A stretch of DNA of 64,000 nt from Lasiosphaeria ovina (lineage: Eukaryota; Ascomycota; Sordariomycetes; Sordariales; Lasiosphaeriaceae): NCBI GenBank assembly GCA_033439765.1, contig JAULSN010000007.1, positions 2,356,001 through 2,420,000 of the forward strand, given 5' to 3'. How positions within the stretch are numbered: the stretch's first letter is position 1; each line of letters starts with the position of its first letter. Shown piece by piece: positions 32,460 to 44,709 of the stretch. The notes beneath the pieces are model-generated. The model searched no databases and had not been told where the DNA came from. It worked only from the letters and a program-made list of their open reading frames with translations. Position numbers and translations under genes: made by a program.

Positions 32460-33725
32460 TTAAGAAAAAGTATCATGGCCCACTCAGTTCGTTCGGCACC
32501 CCCGACAGCCCCAACAAAGCCAGCGATGCAGATAGTGCCTGGCCCACGGCGTTCGTGTCAGACGGACAGGTGAAGAATGTGACACAGGTCGTTGAACTAT
32601 TATCATTTGAATTGTTGTCAGGTCAGGACACCACGTATTCGATATGCTATTTCTAGACTCTAATTGCCCAGAACATCACACAGCCAGGGGGCGGAAGCTC
32701 ATCGAAGGAGGCAGGCAGGCCCCGTTGAGGGGCAGTCTCGGGTGCTGGAGGACGATCTGTGAGCACACGACTGGCGTTTTTTTCCTCACGCGGTGACGAT
32801 GGTTTCTGTGTTCACGGAGAAGTTCTGTGCTAGTGTTCATCGCGGCAGCCCTTGGGTCCGATACAACTCGTTCGCCTCAATATCAGCCATTGCATCCGAA
32901 ACATGTGCCAGAGCTTAGTCTAACGTATTTACATATGGAAAAAAAATGGAAGGAAAAAAAAGCTATCGCACGGAACTCGTTCCGTCCAAGTTCTCTAATC
33001 ACATCTCTTCCGTCAAAATCTAATACCCCTCAAGACCGCCAAAGATGCTCGTGCCACGCAGTTACTGGTCAATTTAATCGCCCCCTGCAACAGCCGCACC
33101 AACACGAGCAATACGAGCAAAGTGAGGACACTTCGCTCTGGAAACCCGCCGACCAACGGGTACGGAAGCCTTCTTGGCGTCCTCGCGAGGGAGATTTACG
33201 CGTATATGTAGCGGGCACATCCCCTGTGACGACCACTCAGCAGCCCTGAACAGCTCGAGCGAGGGACGCTGGGACCTTTGCGGCGTCCGGCGGATTGGTC
33301 GGTGTAGCATTTGCCATCTACGGACGGTTCTCCTCAGCCTACCACCGTCTTGTCTTGTTGGCGGAGTTGCGCCTCTCGTTGCGTCTCACGTAAGAAATGA
33401 CTGTCTTTGTGCCCCAGAGGAGGTGTATGGTGCCAAGAGGCCTGTCCGTCTCATGAGGCTAGCCAGACTTGATGCTCTTGACGTGGTATTGGTTAACTGG
33501 AGGCCTAGAATGTGGCGCTTGAGGATTGAGATAGGGCCAGGAGATCTCATCGATGTGTTGTCCATAAAAGACCTTTGAACCTTTGAATCTATAACGCAAG
33601 CAGTCATCTTCTTCACGCTCACCGAGTTCTCTTCATCAGCTTGAGCAAGGAAACGCCGGGTCGACTAAACTACTAGCCTAAAGAGCACACATTCTCACGC
33701 TCAACAACATACCCATTGTGAAACC

Positions 33726-35373
33726 ATGGCAACCGCGGACTTCAGGTTTCAAAACTTCCAGGTAACTAGCCCTAAATTAGTTCATGACTGATCCCAACTG
33801 TGATATCCAAAGACTTGCCGCGCAGGCCAACTAACACATCCCCCCAGACATTCCGAAATGTAATCAACAACGAACTCACCGCCACAGCGCAGACGCGCCA
33901 CTCTATCAACCCCAGCACGGGCCAGCTGCCTTCCCGGCGTGGCGGGACCGGTCGCAGGACGGCCGGGCCGAGCTGCTGCTCAAGTTTGCCGACGCCCTGC
34001 AGGCCAACCAGGCCGAGTTCGCCGCGCTGCTCGGCGCCGAGACCGGTAAGCCGCCCCAGGCCGTCGGCATCGATCTTTACCTCCTCGACGTGTAGATCTG
34101 CGGTACGGTCCAGCACCGCCTGGTCGAGGAGACGATTTTGGACACAGACGAGGTAAGCCATACCGCGGCGGGACCTGAAAACTCCTTCTCTCCCCCACCC
34201 CTTTTCTTGTTAGAAGCTATTCCCCAGTTAAACCCGTCCAACCTACTGACCCCAACAAAAAAACCAGCGTTCCATCACGTTGCGGCACGCCCCGCTCGGC
34301 GTGGGCGTGGGCATCATCCCGTGGAACTTCCCTATACTGCTCGCGGCCATCAAGCTGTCGTCGGCGCTGCTGACGGGCAACACGTTCATCTGGAAGCCGT
34401 CGCCGCACTCGCCCAACACGGCGCTCAAGGTCCGCGAGCTGGCCGCGCGCGTGTTCCCGCCGGGCGTCGTCAACGTGCTCAGCGGCACCGAGGACCTCGG
34501 CCCCTGGCTAACCGCCCACCCCGGCATCGCCAAGGTCAGCTTCACCGGCTCCGTGGCTACGGGCAAGAAGGTCATGCAGGCGTGCGGTGCTACGCTTAAG
34601 CGCGTGACGCTCGAGCTCGGCGGCAATGATGCCGCCATCGTGTGTGAGGATGTGGATATTGCTGATGTGGTGCCGAAGGTGTGTAATTATTTCGCGATCT
34701 CCTTCCTTGCTAGACCTGGTTCTACATAGCCAAGGTCAAGGCCCACCCAGTGACGACCGAAACGCTAAAAGAGAAATGATCACACAATGCAGATCGCGAC
34801 AATGGCGTTTATCCTCACAGGACAAGTCTGCTTCGCCATCAAGCGCGTGTACGTGCACGAGAAGATCTACGACGCCTTCCTCGCGGCGCTGGCGGCGTTC
34901 GTGCAGACGCTCAAGACGGGCGGCGCGGGCGACGCCGAGGCCGTGCTCGGGCCCATCCAGAACAGCATGCAGTACGGCAAGCTGCGGGAGCTGTACGCGC
35001 AGGTGCAGCGCGACGGGTGGAAGACGGCCACTCCGCCTCTGAATATTCTGTCTGCCGATATCAACGGCAGCGGCGTCTTCCTCGAGCCGGCCGTCGTCGA
35101 CATCCCGCCCGAGAACTCACGGCTCGTGCAGGAGGAGCAGTTCGGGCCCATCCTGCCGGTGCTGAAATGGACTGACGAAGACGACGTGCTGCGGCGCGCG
35201 CCGAGCGCATGGCGCACCGCCTCGAGGCCGGCACCGTCTGGACAAATACGCACTTTGAGGTCGGCCCGCCCGTCGGCTTCGGCGGCCACAAGCACAGCGG
35301 CCTCGGCGTCGAGTCGGGCCTCGACGGGCTCAATGGGTGGTGCAGCCCCCAGGCGGTCTGGATCAAGAAGTGA
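33726..35373 (+). pseudogene. Aldehyde dehydrogenase pseudogene
   Basis: Four exon-like blocks with intact splice sites: 33726-33761, 33848-34152, 34266-34678 and 34793-35373. They encode most of an NAD-dependent aldehyde dehydrogenase: the Rossmann part (LGVGVGIIPWNFP, GNTFIWKPSPHSP), the catalytic Glu segment (LELGGNDAAIV), the nucleophile Cys (GQVCFAIKR) and a late FGPILPVLKW. The gene is broken three times. About 20 codons are missing near 33921-33928 with a frameshift, a TAG stands in frame at 34093-34095, and a second deletion with frameshift lies near 35191-35205, after which the normal end (KHSGLGVESGLDG to VWIKK) continues in another frame to a TGA at 35371. The retained motifs and splice sites point to fairly recent loss. 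Confidence 0.85.
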
Positions 35374-35935
35374 TGCCGCGTATAATCAACAATGGTGTTA
35401 TCTTGGGTAGACATGCATCCTAGCGTGGAATGCAATCTTGAATCAAGCTAGTTCTGAAACGTAAGCTTGTAACCAAAGTCACCTAAGGCCCGAGAAGAGT
35501 CGGCGGCACAGACGGTGCCAAGGCGCATTCCATCGGATGGCCATGGTGTTTGGTGTGTTTGATGAATTCACTTGGCATGATGTCATTGTCTAACCTCAGC
35601 TGCGAGTTGCTCTCTTTCAGCTCCCAGCTGTGCGTCGTTTGAATGGTCGGCCATTGGGGATCGGCAAACCTTTTCGGCAGCCACAACATAAGTAGCCCTA
35701 CTTAGCGCAGGAGCATCGTTAATGACGTTGGCGGTCAGTCGTCTCGGTGGGACAGCTCCGCAACACCGTCCGAAGTCCTTAAGCCAGCCTGCCCCCAGAT
35801 CAGAGCCAGGCTGTGACCTTCAAGCTGTTGACATGTCATGAATCTCCAGCCAAGAGCAGCGCCTCACCAACATCTCCATTCTCCCAACCTTCGTGCACAG
35901 CACAGCACAGCACCTTGAACCTCACCAGACCCGCC
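35374..35935. other. Intergenic stretch upstream of the ATP-grasp gene
   Basis: 562 bp between the pseudogene and the ATP-grasp start. No gene seen. It should contain the promoter of the ATP-grasp gene. Confidence 0.4.
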
Positions 35936-37567
35936 ATGGGCTCCATCGACACGCCACCGCTGACAGCGGCACAGCTGCCGACGATTAACCTCGACACCAC
36001 GCTGGCCGAGCTGTACCGGCGCGCGAGCCCCAAGAACGCCGACCGCAAGCTCGGCCTCGTACTCTGCGGCGTGACCAGCGCGCTCGACCTCGGTCCCGAC
36101 TTCCCGCATAACACCAAGTACCCGTACCAGGACGGGCCGTTCGTGGCGCTGCACGCGGGCGAGCTCCGGAACAGCAACAACCGCGCTCTCCAAAAATCGC
36201 TGGCTACCAAGTACGTCAGCCTGATCCCCCAGCGCGACGCCTTCATCGCGGGGCCAGGGGCACCGGTGATCCTGTTCCACCAGGGGCGCACGGCAGCACA
36301 GCGCGCGCGCGACCGCCGCGAGGCCGAGGCCACGGTCGCGGTTCTCGGCACGGAGCAGCGGCCTGAGCTCGTGTTCTGCGCCGGCCCCGCCAGCATTCCG
36401 CTCGGCGGCGAGCACGGCATCGCCCAGATCGCCTACAAGGTCGTGCTGGACGGCCTCGCGCGCTACCCGCTCACCCACCCGCTCGACGCGCACTGGTTCC
36501 TCAACAGCAAGGCCGCGCTCGCGCGGTCGGGGCTCCCCACGCCGCGCACGCGCATCGTCGAGATCGAAGGGCACGGCGGCGCGGCCGGCTCGGCCTGCTG
36601 CGCGCGGTGCGCGGCCGTCGAGACCGACATGCGCTTCATACCGGCCGGGTGCACGGGCGGGCGCGGGCGGTGGCTCGAGGCGCAGGCGGCGCGCGTGGTC
36701 GAGGCCGTCGAGCGCCAGCCCGTGCCGTTCGTGCTCAAGACGCAGCAGACTTTCGGGGGCGCCGGCACGTGGGTGGTGCGCTCGGAGCAGCAGAAGCAGG
36801 ACCTGCTGCGGGACCTCTGGAGAAGACGAGGCGAGGCGGAGGGGCAGGAGGAGGAGTCTGAAAACGACAACAGCGACAACGACGGCGACGACGGGATTCT
36901 CCGCCGGCTGCTGTCGCAGGTGACGGCGGAGAACCGGCATCTGCACCCCGGGAGCATCATCATCAGCGACCTGGTCGCCGACGCCGTGGCCGACTACGGC
37001 GTGACGTTCCTCGCGACGGACGCGGGCGAGGCCGTGTTCCTGGGCGCGTCGGAGCAGCTGACAGACCCCGACAACGCGTGGATCGGGTCGACGATCAACT
37101 TCTCTCGCCAGCAGAAGCTGCACGACAAATTTGCACCTCTAATACAGCGCGCCGCGGCGTGGGTGGCACGCCACGGCTACTACGGGCCCGTGGGCATCGA
37201 CGTGCTCGAGACACGGACTTCGGGGGAGACGGCCAGCGCGACGGGCGAGCCCACGGCGCACCACGTCGTCGACCTCAACGCGCGCACGTCGGGCTCGCTC
37301 GCGCTGCCGCTGCTGTGCGGCCACTTCGTGGAGCGCGGCCTACAGTGCGCCGGCAGCTTCTCGGTCGCCGTCGACGGCGGGCGGCGCGACTTTGTCGACG
37401 CCTGGCGGGCCGAGCTCGAGGCCGGCCGCATGCTCATCTTGAGCTGGTACGAGGATGACGAGGTTGGCGAGAGCCTCGCCGATGTCGTCGTCGGCGGCGA
37501 GGACGAGCGCGACTTAAAGCGGCGCATGGCGCGCGTCAGGGAGGCTACGCGCGAGGTGACGTTTTGA
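35936..37567 (+). CDS. ATP-grasp enzyme, solid-state-culture-specific protein family
   Basis: A single exon of 543 aa from the ATG at 35936; the frame is open further upstream, but this is the first good start. ATP-grasp features are visible: a lysine in PFVLKTQQTFGGAGTWVV (about 262-280) that should bind ATP, and a metal-binding block HVVDLNARTSGS near residue 443. An acidic, low-complexity insert (about 300-322) separates the ATP-binding subdomains. The family is known in fungi as the solid-state culture specific ATP-grasp proteins and belongs to the carboxylate-amine ligase superfamily. The substrates are unknown. A single long exon with high GC contrasts with the AT-rich surroundings. A long antisense frame covers the same region and is a shadow. 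Confidence 0.85.
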   Translation: MGSIDTPPLTAAQLPTINLDTTLAELYRRASPKNADRKLGLVLCGVTSALDLGPDFPHNTKYPYQDGPFVALHAGELRNSNNRALQKSLATKYVSLIPQRDAFIAGPGAPVILFHQGRTAAQRARDRREAEATVAVLGTEQRPELVFCAGPASIPLGGEHGIAQIAYKVVLDGLARYPLTHPLDAHWFLNSKAALARSGLPTPRTRIVEIEGHGGAAGSACCARCAAVETDMRFIPAGCTGGRGRWLEAQAARVVEAVERQPVPFVLKTQQTFGGAGTWVVRSEQQKQDLLRDLWRRRGEAEGQEEESENDNSDNDGDDGILRRLLSQVTAENRHLHPGSIIISDLVADAVADYGVTFLATDAGEAVFLGASEQLTDPDNAWIGSTINFSRQQKLHDKFAPLIQRAAAWVARHGYYGPVGIDVLETRTSGETASATGEPTAHHVVDLNARTSGSLALPLLCGHFVERGLQCAGSFSVAVDGGRRDFVDAWRAELEAGRMLILSWYEDDEVGESLADVVVGGEDERDLKRRMARVREATREVTF

Positions 37568-39370
37568 TGTGTTTTTTTTGAGGGAAGGGGACTGCGGGAT
37601 TAGGTCGCTGTCGATGCACATAGCTCACGCCCGCCCTGTAGCCCTGTATTTACGACGAGATGCATGTATGAATCCAAAGACTTGCCGAGGTGCCAGCCTA
37701 GAATCAGGTGCCTGCCTATCTCACCTAAGGTAATTAGTGAACCAGATCACTCATAATAAATCAACAAACAATCGGCGGCTATCTCCCTTTCCGTGGCCTA
37801 GTTTAGTTGGGATAAACCATGTCTATACCTATTATGGTTTGAAGCTCTGGGGTTTCGTTCTTCAAAATCGTGAAAAACGGCAGTTCAAGAAATATAATTC
37901 TAGGTTGGGGATATATTACGTGAACTTTTAGAGTTCTTGTGAGGCGAAGAAGTTGCTACAACAACTTTCCCGTAAGCGCAGAGATTCTGGTCCCAAGGTC
38001 CTCCAACCTCCCATCTGCGTTAGGCAAAGACAAGGCAAGGAAGGATGGTTCAGGGGTTGACGATGTCGATTGTGAGGTAAATGTCCTCAGATCGCGGCGC
38101 TCAGCGAAGCAGCTGCAGTAGCGCAGGACCAAGTCGTCATGTCTTGTCATGGTATGGCCAGACCGAGCGAGGTTGACTCCACACAACTGCCGTTATACGA
38201 TTCCCATCCTGGGACAGCCGAGTTGGTGATGAGGTTGGGGAAGTAGGTGTGTCCCTGACCTCCAAGTCCTTTCCCCGCAGCGGGCTAATTATGCAGGCCG
38301 ACCAGCCCAACAATGAGCTTATTTTGTGGCCTACTTGGGTTGTCAAAGCGGGACAGCGGGTGTCGATCTCCTTGGGGTTACTTGCTGCGGAGTGTGGAAA
38401 AGGTCTAGATGGCTCCTTCCATTGCGGACGTTCTGTTTAAATTCTTGATGTCTGCCAGATAATCGAAGGAATGTGCTCGCAGTTACCTATTCCGAATTGC
38501 CAATTACTTAGCAGATTCTTTCACACTAGCTACCAGCTTAGAAGCTCATCGCGAACCATTCAGACCATCTTCACCCCAATTGGCGCCTCCCAAGCCAATT
38601 CGGGGGGTGTCGGCGCCACAAATATGCCCGGCAGTCGCACTCCGCGTGGCTCAATGTCACCCGCCATGTGCCCCCCGCTGCTGCCAATTCGCTGCCCGCA
38701 TGTGCCAACCTAGAACTAATTAGTTCTAATATGTGTCAAGGATTCCCCAGCTTCCAAGCTCTCCCCGCTAGCTTCCAAAAGTTCCCAACTCCAGCCAGTC
38801 CGCCGACTTGACAGGAGGCACATGGCCTGCCCAGCGACGCGGGGTAGCAGCGTATTCGGATCTATGCCATTTGCATGTATGTAGGCTAACTAGTAGGTTC
38901 GCCATACCTAGAATAGACGGCGAGCTATCCGTCCTCTAACCCCTGGTCATCAATATTGTGCCCCAGAGAGGCGGTTCGGCCAATCCAGACAGGCCAGCCC
39001 AGCAAGTCTGGCGCCCAATGGCAGCCCGCGGTTCCGTCTCGCGAGGTCGTCAACGTAGTATTATTCGGGAAGCGAGGGCGAACCCATGCTCACGTCCGCA
39101 GGCCGAGGTGTCATGGCGCGGGCCTTGATGCGTCGCCCTCTCTCTATTGCTCTCTGCCTCTCGTCTCGTGCGTCTCGTCTCGGGTACATAATGATATGCG
39201 AGATCCGCTTCTGCGCTGCACAGCACAGGCGCCCCCGTCCCTGTCCTTGGGTTACCGTGCCGTAGATGACTTACACAGCGCGTCTTCGAGTCTCAACCGG
39301 CAAACACACTGCGATTAAACAATAATTAGCATCGCTCCCCCCCTCTCCCAACAGTCCGAACCCTAATCAA
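37568..39370. other. Intergenic region upstream of the acetate transporter gene
   Basis: 1.8 kb with no credible gene. The recurring decamer ACCTAAGGTA is at 37723-37732. CCTCTC-type pyrimidine runs near 39140-39180 and 39330-39350 lie in the likely transporter promoter. Confidence 0.5.
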
Positions 39371-40449
39371 ATGGCGACGGCGGCAAGCAGCGAGGCCATC
39401 AGGCCCGGCAACGGGGCCACTTCCCACCATGACGAGGAAAAGGGCCTCTACAGAACGGCGACGGGCGTGACCATGTCGCCCGAGCTGTTCGAGAAGCTGT
39501 ATCTGACGCCCAAGGTGCCCCATGTCGGCGACTACAACCGTCGCTTTGCCAACCCGACGGCGCTCGGCTTTGTCGGGTGCGTGTCTTGCCTGCCTCCGGT
39601 CCCGCCGCCCGGTGGGATCTAATCGTCCTGCAAACCGCAAAGATGAGTATTGATGCGGGCAGTTGCTGACATGTCGGCCAGCTTCGTCATCTCCACCTTC
39701 ACATTCTCCATCATGTGTATGGGCTGGGGCGGCGCCGCGGGATTCTCCCCCGTCGTGTGAGTCTGTCCGAAACGCCTCTTTCTTTCAACAACTTACCGTG
39801 ACAAAACATAGCGGCATCTTCTTCTTCGTCGGCCCCGTGCTGCTGGTCTTCGCCATGGTGTTCGAGTGGGTCATGGGCAACTTCTTCCCCATGATGGTCA
39901 TGGGGCTGTTCGCCGTGTTCTGGCTCTCGTTTGGCGTGCTGCAGCTGCCGACGCTGCAGCTGGGCGCCGCGTACGCGACCGCCGCCGACCCGACCGGCAC
40001 GGCCTCGGCCGAGTACAATGCTGTTATAGCCCTCTACCTTATCGTCTGGGGCTTCGCCCTCTTCACCTTCTTCATCTTCACCTGCAAGATCAACACCGTC
40101 TTCGCCGCCATCTTCCTGCTCGTCAGCGTCGCCTGCTGGGTCCTCTCGGGCGCCTACTGGAAGGTCTCGTCGGGCGACTATGAGGCTGCTAATCATTTGC
40201 AGAAGGTGAGTCTCCTCTCTCTATTGGCAGGACACCCTGTTCTTTTTGGATGTCGGTCTTCTAACCTTTGTGTGTCTGTGCTAGGCCGGAGGAGCGCTGC
40301 TGTTCGTGGTGGCCATTCTGGGCTGGTATATGTGTTTCATCATCATGGCCGGCGAGATGCGCATCACGTTGAATCTGCCGGTGGGCGACCTGAGCCATTT
40401 CTGGCCCAGAACCGACGTCGAGCTGGCCACGGCCGAACACCGCGATTGA
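39371..40449 (+). CDS. GPR1/FUN34/YaaH family acetate transporter
   Basis: Four exons: 39371-39576, 39682-39756, 39812-40205 and 40285-40449 (donors GTGCGT, GTGAGT, GTGAGT); 279 aa. The N-terminal cytosolic part is followed by the family signature NPTALGFVGF and six hydrophobic segments, including FVISTFTFSIMCMGWGGAAG, GIFFFVGPVLLVFAMVFEWV and VIALYLIVWGFALFTFFIF. This is the fungal AcpA/Ady2 family of plasma membrane acetate (and succinate) permeases. The exons end between or within codons in a way that keeps the frame, and the transmembrane segments continue smoothly across each junction. Acetate uptake fits a lifestyle on plant biomass, but the substrate is inferred from the family. The antisense frames in this region are shadows. 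Confidence 0.92.
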
Positions 40450-41490
40450 AAAGACGAAAAGGAGAAAAAAGAACAGAGAGATGCTTGGATATATTGCTGT
40501 GCGACTCTTGTGCGTTTGTTGCGAACTGGAGGTGTTAAATTGGGGTGTGCCCGCAAACCTTGAGGCGCAGGTCTGCTTCATGCAGCCTATACCCTTCGTG
40601 TACATCAAGTTTGGCGGGCATGTTTATAGCTAAGAAATTTTTTTATTTTTTTTTCAAAGCTAGAAGATACCTGATGTAGGTGTCAAAATCACACGCCGTC
40701 GTCTGATCATGCTACCGAATCACATTACAGGAGTTCTCAAAATAATCCTATCAATGCCGGTGTCTTACACTCCAGCTACTGTAAATCCCAGTGCCTTAAC
40801 AGCTTCAATTATTTCAACTAATCAATAACAACAACCATGAGATTGTACTTGTGTTACGTTTGGTGTTGCTACCGGAAAGCGTGGACGAGATCGATGATGT
40901 AAGTCGACGGAGTCCTTCCCCAGAATTCCCAATCAGTGGGGCACGGCACTTTGTCAATTAGCGGCTGCCTCGCTGTCAGCCCTGCAAGTTGCCGCTGATT
41001 CGCCAATTAGCGCCCCTGAAAGGAGGGACCATTTCGTCATTGACACCAGACAGGCGATCGGATTTCGTCATGATTTGATGTAGGTCAGTTTAAAGACCAA
41101 ATTCGCAGTAAACCATCATCTTTTCCGTCATTAAACTTGCACACCCGAGATAAACGCGTCCTTGACTTCTCGTCCCATTCAACCCCGGAATTTTCTCTCG
41201 ACCACCAAAACTGTTATCGGCCTCAACACCCAGCGCAACACTTACAAACCTGCCCTCCTCAACTCGTCTCAGGGCTTACCTTTAGAACCAGACCCGCATC
41301 TCTCCTTCTCGTATGTACACTCGGGAACTCCAGCCTTGACCTTTCGGGTTTCCAACTTCAAATTGAGCGACTCGTAATTTTGAAATAAGATCCTCGAGCG
41401 CTTCGCTACTTCACTTTGTACAGAAGCCCTTATCAGCAGAGCCCGCTAACAATCAACCAGGCCAAGAGCATATACAAGCAATCAAGCAAC
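40450..41490. other. Intergenic stretch between transporter and dehydrogenase genes
   Basis: About 1 kb. It holds the 3' end of the transporter gene and the promoter of the dehydrogenase. No gene seen. Confidence 0.5.
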
Positions 41491-42390
41491 ATGTCCACAC
41501 AGAGTGTCGCCGCCACGAGCCACAATGAGCTCAACCGCAACTCGCTTTTCAACATGAAGGGCCGCGTTGCTCTAGTCACAGGAGCTGGCTCGGGAATCGG
41601 CCTCATGGCCACGCAGGCGCTGGCCGTCAACGGCGCCAAGGTCTACATCGCCGGCCGCAGCGCAGAGAAGCTCGAGACGGTGGTCAAGACGTACAACAAG
41701 GACATCGAGGGCGAGATCATCGCCCTGACCGCCGACGTCACCAGCAAGGAGTCCATCGCCAAGCTGGTCAAGGAGATCGAGTCGCGCGAGAAGTGCCTGT
41801 GCATCCTGATCAACAACGCCGGCATCACGAGCGAGTCGGTGACCACCGAAACCGAGACGGCATCAGAGATGAAGCAGAACCTGTTCGACAACGACAAGGC
41901 CACCTTTGACGACTGGACCGACACGTACCGCACCAACGTGGCCAGCATCTACTTCGTCACCACCGCGTTCCTGCCGCTGCTGCAAAAAAGCTCGGAGCTA
42001 CACCCGGGGTGGTCCGGCACCGTCATCAACATCTCCAGCATCAGCGGCCTGGTCAAGAGCGCGCAGCACCACTTCGCCTACAACGCCAGCAAGGCCGCCG
42101 CCGTGCATCTGACGCGCATGCTGTCGGCCGAGATCGCCGAGAACGGCCACAAGATCCGCGTCAACAGCATCGCCCCGGGCGTCTTCCCCAGCGAGATGAC
42201 AGCCCAGGAGAGCGACGAGTTCCAGAAGAGCCACATCCCGCGGGAGAAGTACGCGAAGAAGGTTCCCGCTGCCAGGCCCGGCAGAGACGTCGACATGGCG
42301 CAGGCCGTTCTGATGCTCGCGGCGAACCAGTACCTGAACGGCCAGACCATTGCTGTCGACGGCGGCTACACGGTCGCGGCGGGACTCTAA
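41491..42390 (+). CDS. Short-chain dehydrogenase/reductase
   Basis: A single exon of 299 aa from the ATG at 41491 (MSTQSVAATS). The classical SDR motifs are all present: the cofactor-binding TGAGSGIG at 30-37, NNAG at 108-111, the catalytic Ser in SSISG at 182-186, and the Tyr and Lys of YNASK at 197-201. The C-terminal part, with RVNSIAPGVFPSEM and the end NGQTIAVDGGYTVAAGL, matches 3-ketoacyl-ACP-reductase-like enzymes. The Arg at 56 in GRSAEK suggests NADP(H). The substrate is unknown. Transcription and function cannot be tied to the neighbouring transporter, though both are on the plus strand. Confidence 0.9.
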   Translation: MSTQSVAATSHNELNRNSLFNMKGRVALVTGAGSGIGLMATQALAVNGAKVYIAGRSAEKLETVVKTYNKDIEGEIIALTADVTSKESIAKLVKEIESREKCLCILINNAGITSESVTTETETASEMKQNLFDNDKATFDDWTDTYRTNVASIYFVTTAFLPLLQKSSELHPGWSGTVINISSISGLVKSAQHHFAYNASKAAAVHLTRMLSAEIAENGHKIRVNSIAPGVFPSEMTAQESDEFQKSHIPREKYAKKVPAARPGRDVDMAQAVLMLAANQYLNGQTIAVDGGYTVAAGL

Positions 42391-42952
42391 ACGGATAGAG
42401 TACGAAGCAGAGACCAAGGTCTTTGGTGCCACGATGATATGAGCCACACGAATTTGGCTTGATTTGGCTTGTGTGGGCAACGGCCGCCATGTATGATAGG
42501 AGTTATATGAGGCAGCGGAGAGCAAGTTCGTTTGATGCCGGGCTAGCTTCCCCTGAAGACGCTTTGGTAGCGCAGGGTGTCTAATTACTTCCGACAATGG
42601 GTACATGTGGTTACTACTCAAACTAATGCAAACCTACATCTCATAATTGAAGAGACCGGGTAATTAATGGCGAAGAAAGCTTGTTGTTTGCCTGTAGCAA
42701 CTAACCGAGCCGTCTCTTCGATCTCTACCTCAAGTCTTCGGCTAGGTGCCAACTTGCCAAGGACACAAATTAAACCTTCTAACCGGGTAAACTTCCGCGA
42801 CGATGCCATTCTTGATTATAGGAGGCGCCGCTCAAAGAACAAGCTAAATTGAAAAGACAGCGAACGTAATTTACAAAAATGACACAGCACAGGCCGCCTA
42901 CCAGTATCGAGTCTCGAAGCAAGTGAACCGAGGAAGTAATATGGAGGGGAGG

Positions 42953-42971
42953 TAGGTAGGTAGGTAGGTAG
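42953..42971. repeat. GGTA microsatellite
   Basis: Five tandem GGTA units next to AGGGGA. Confidence 0.8.
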
Positions 42972-44544
42972 TCAAACCCGGCTCTTTCTGTGCATGAACA
43001 TCTAGATACAAGCAGTGACTTGTGTCGCTGGTTCCACCACAGACTCATTCTGGGGCACTATGGTAGTCATACTTCAACAGTCTTGTTTCTTGAAATCTTT
43101 ACTTAGCCCGTGAAAACTACAAGGATGCGAGATAATACGATATAAAGTCACCCAGGTCGGGTGAGCCGGCGCTTGCCAGGGTTACAACGTCATTGGAATG
43201 TCATTCATATCGATGTATTCAAGGCCAATCTGGTAATGCCCGTTAGCAAAGGGATAAGCCAGCTGAAATGGATCAGTTTACCAGCTGTGGATGACTACTT
43301 TCGGATAGTAAGCAGTTCGACAGGGCGAGCAGGGGTCCATAGGGTCCTCTCCAATTTCTCGCAGGCTAGTTCGAATTAGCACGAAGGAGGGCGACCAGCG
43401 CAGCAACAGCCAAGCCTACCGTGATAACTGGCCTCGGCGCCTTACTAACTCGCCCTTAGCCTCACAATCACCTGCCCAACGGGGAACTGCCGCTTCCCAG
43501 TCGCCCACCACGCCTCCTCCTTTCCCACTCTCGGCTAACCCGTACAAAAGAGGAATCCTCTCCGTTACGTAGCTACAGTCATATTTTGCGAATCTGTATC
43601 TGTATGAGTTAATAAAACTACCAGTACGAAGTAGTCAATACTTTGTGTTGGCTATGGGCTAATTCATGTACCACAATCAAACTAGTGATGCTACTAGGAT
43701 ACAGGTGGTCCCAGGTATCGAGTTGCTATCGTATTGTGAGGGCGGGGTGCCCAGGGCCTAGAACAGAGTGTTAACGAGAAGACTAAGCAAGGCTGATTGA
43801 TGAAATAAGTATACAAGTGACGACAAGTGCCTTTGCAGTTTGCAAAAGTGAAGATGAGTACTGCTTGTTTGGCTAGCCCAAGTCTTCAATCGCTGCTTGA
43901 GCCAGTTCACTATATGGGAGTTCCTTTCTTGCCATGCCGAACACCAACGTCCCCATTCTCGGGACCACCATGCTCGGGATACCTTCTACCAGTCCCTCGA
44001 CCTTCGGCCCCGGGCCTTGGGATGGAATCCGCAGGGTCCCCTTTGATTGGCAAGGGAAGCGGGAGAGGCTGTGCATCTCGCGCCCCATAGTCTCTTTCGC
44101 TGTTGGACATCATGGCAGTCCGAAACACGACTACGTCCACTTAATGGAGGGTCAGCATGCGTTGTACACTACAGCTACATGGACGAATTAGATGCGTTGC
44201 CCTCGGTCCCTCCCGCATCTACCACAGGAAAAAAATGTTTACTAATATTCGCATAATCGACTGGTGGTCCGGTTGTGCCGCTGCTGTTGCGACGTGGAAC
44301 GAATCAAGGGTGAGCAGTTATGGCGGGGATGTCACATTCAGTGCGAGGAATCCTGGTAATGTGCTCATGTAGCCGATGTGCTGGCTGCGGCAGGCAGCGC
44401 ACGAACATAAGAAGACCTAAGATTCCTTTTCCCTTTCAATAGAATTTTTCATCGGCTAGCACCATATTCGGTTCACACTATAAGCCTTACCCTAAGAGAT
44501 CGACAGCTCCTGATAATATTTCTTCTACAAGAATTTTACGCAAA

Positions 44545-44709
44545 ATGACCAAGGCTTGGGACGACTACAAAGAAGAAGGGGTTGTCAAGGAGGACGAGGT
44601 CGAGGACAAGCCTCGTTATGAGGTGCAGCAGATCGCAGACAAGTGGGGCGTGTACAAGTATAACCTCATCAACTTGTCCACCCGGGCATATCGAAGTCGG
44701 GAACGTTGA
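44545..44709 (+). pseudogene. Clr5-like domain relic
   Basis: A 55-codon frame starting MTKAWDDYKEE and ending at a TGA contains the pieces of a Clr5-type DNA-binding domain: a W-x-x-Y-K start, EVQQI, WGVYKYN and STRAYRSR. The order of the last two is swapped relative to the family, and no further coding follows, so this looks like a decayed, rearranged copy. Family assignment is by motif only. Confidence 0.4.

Larger units (their letters stand above)
32134..33725. other. Intergenic region with the right direct repeat
   Basis: 1.6 kb after the HET gene. It holds the right 81-bp repeat with a 55-codon frame (32292-32459). The rest has short unsupported open frames only. Confidence 0.45.

Noticed and set aside
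35864..37123. Antisense 419-codon frame over the ATP-grasp gene
   Set aside because: Shadow of the GC-rich sense frame; it contains no recognisable motif.
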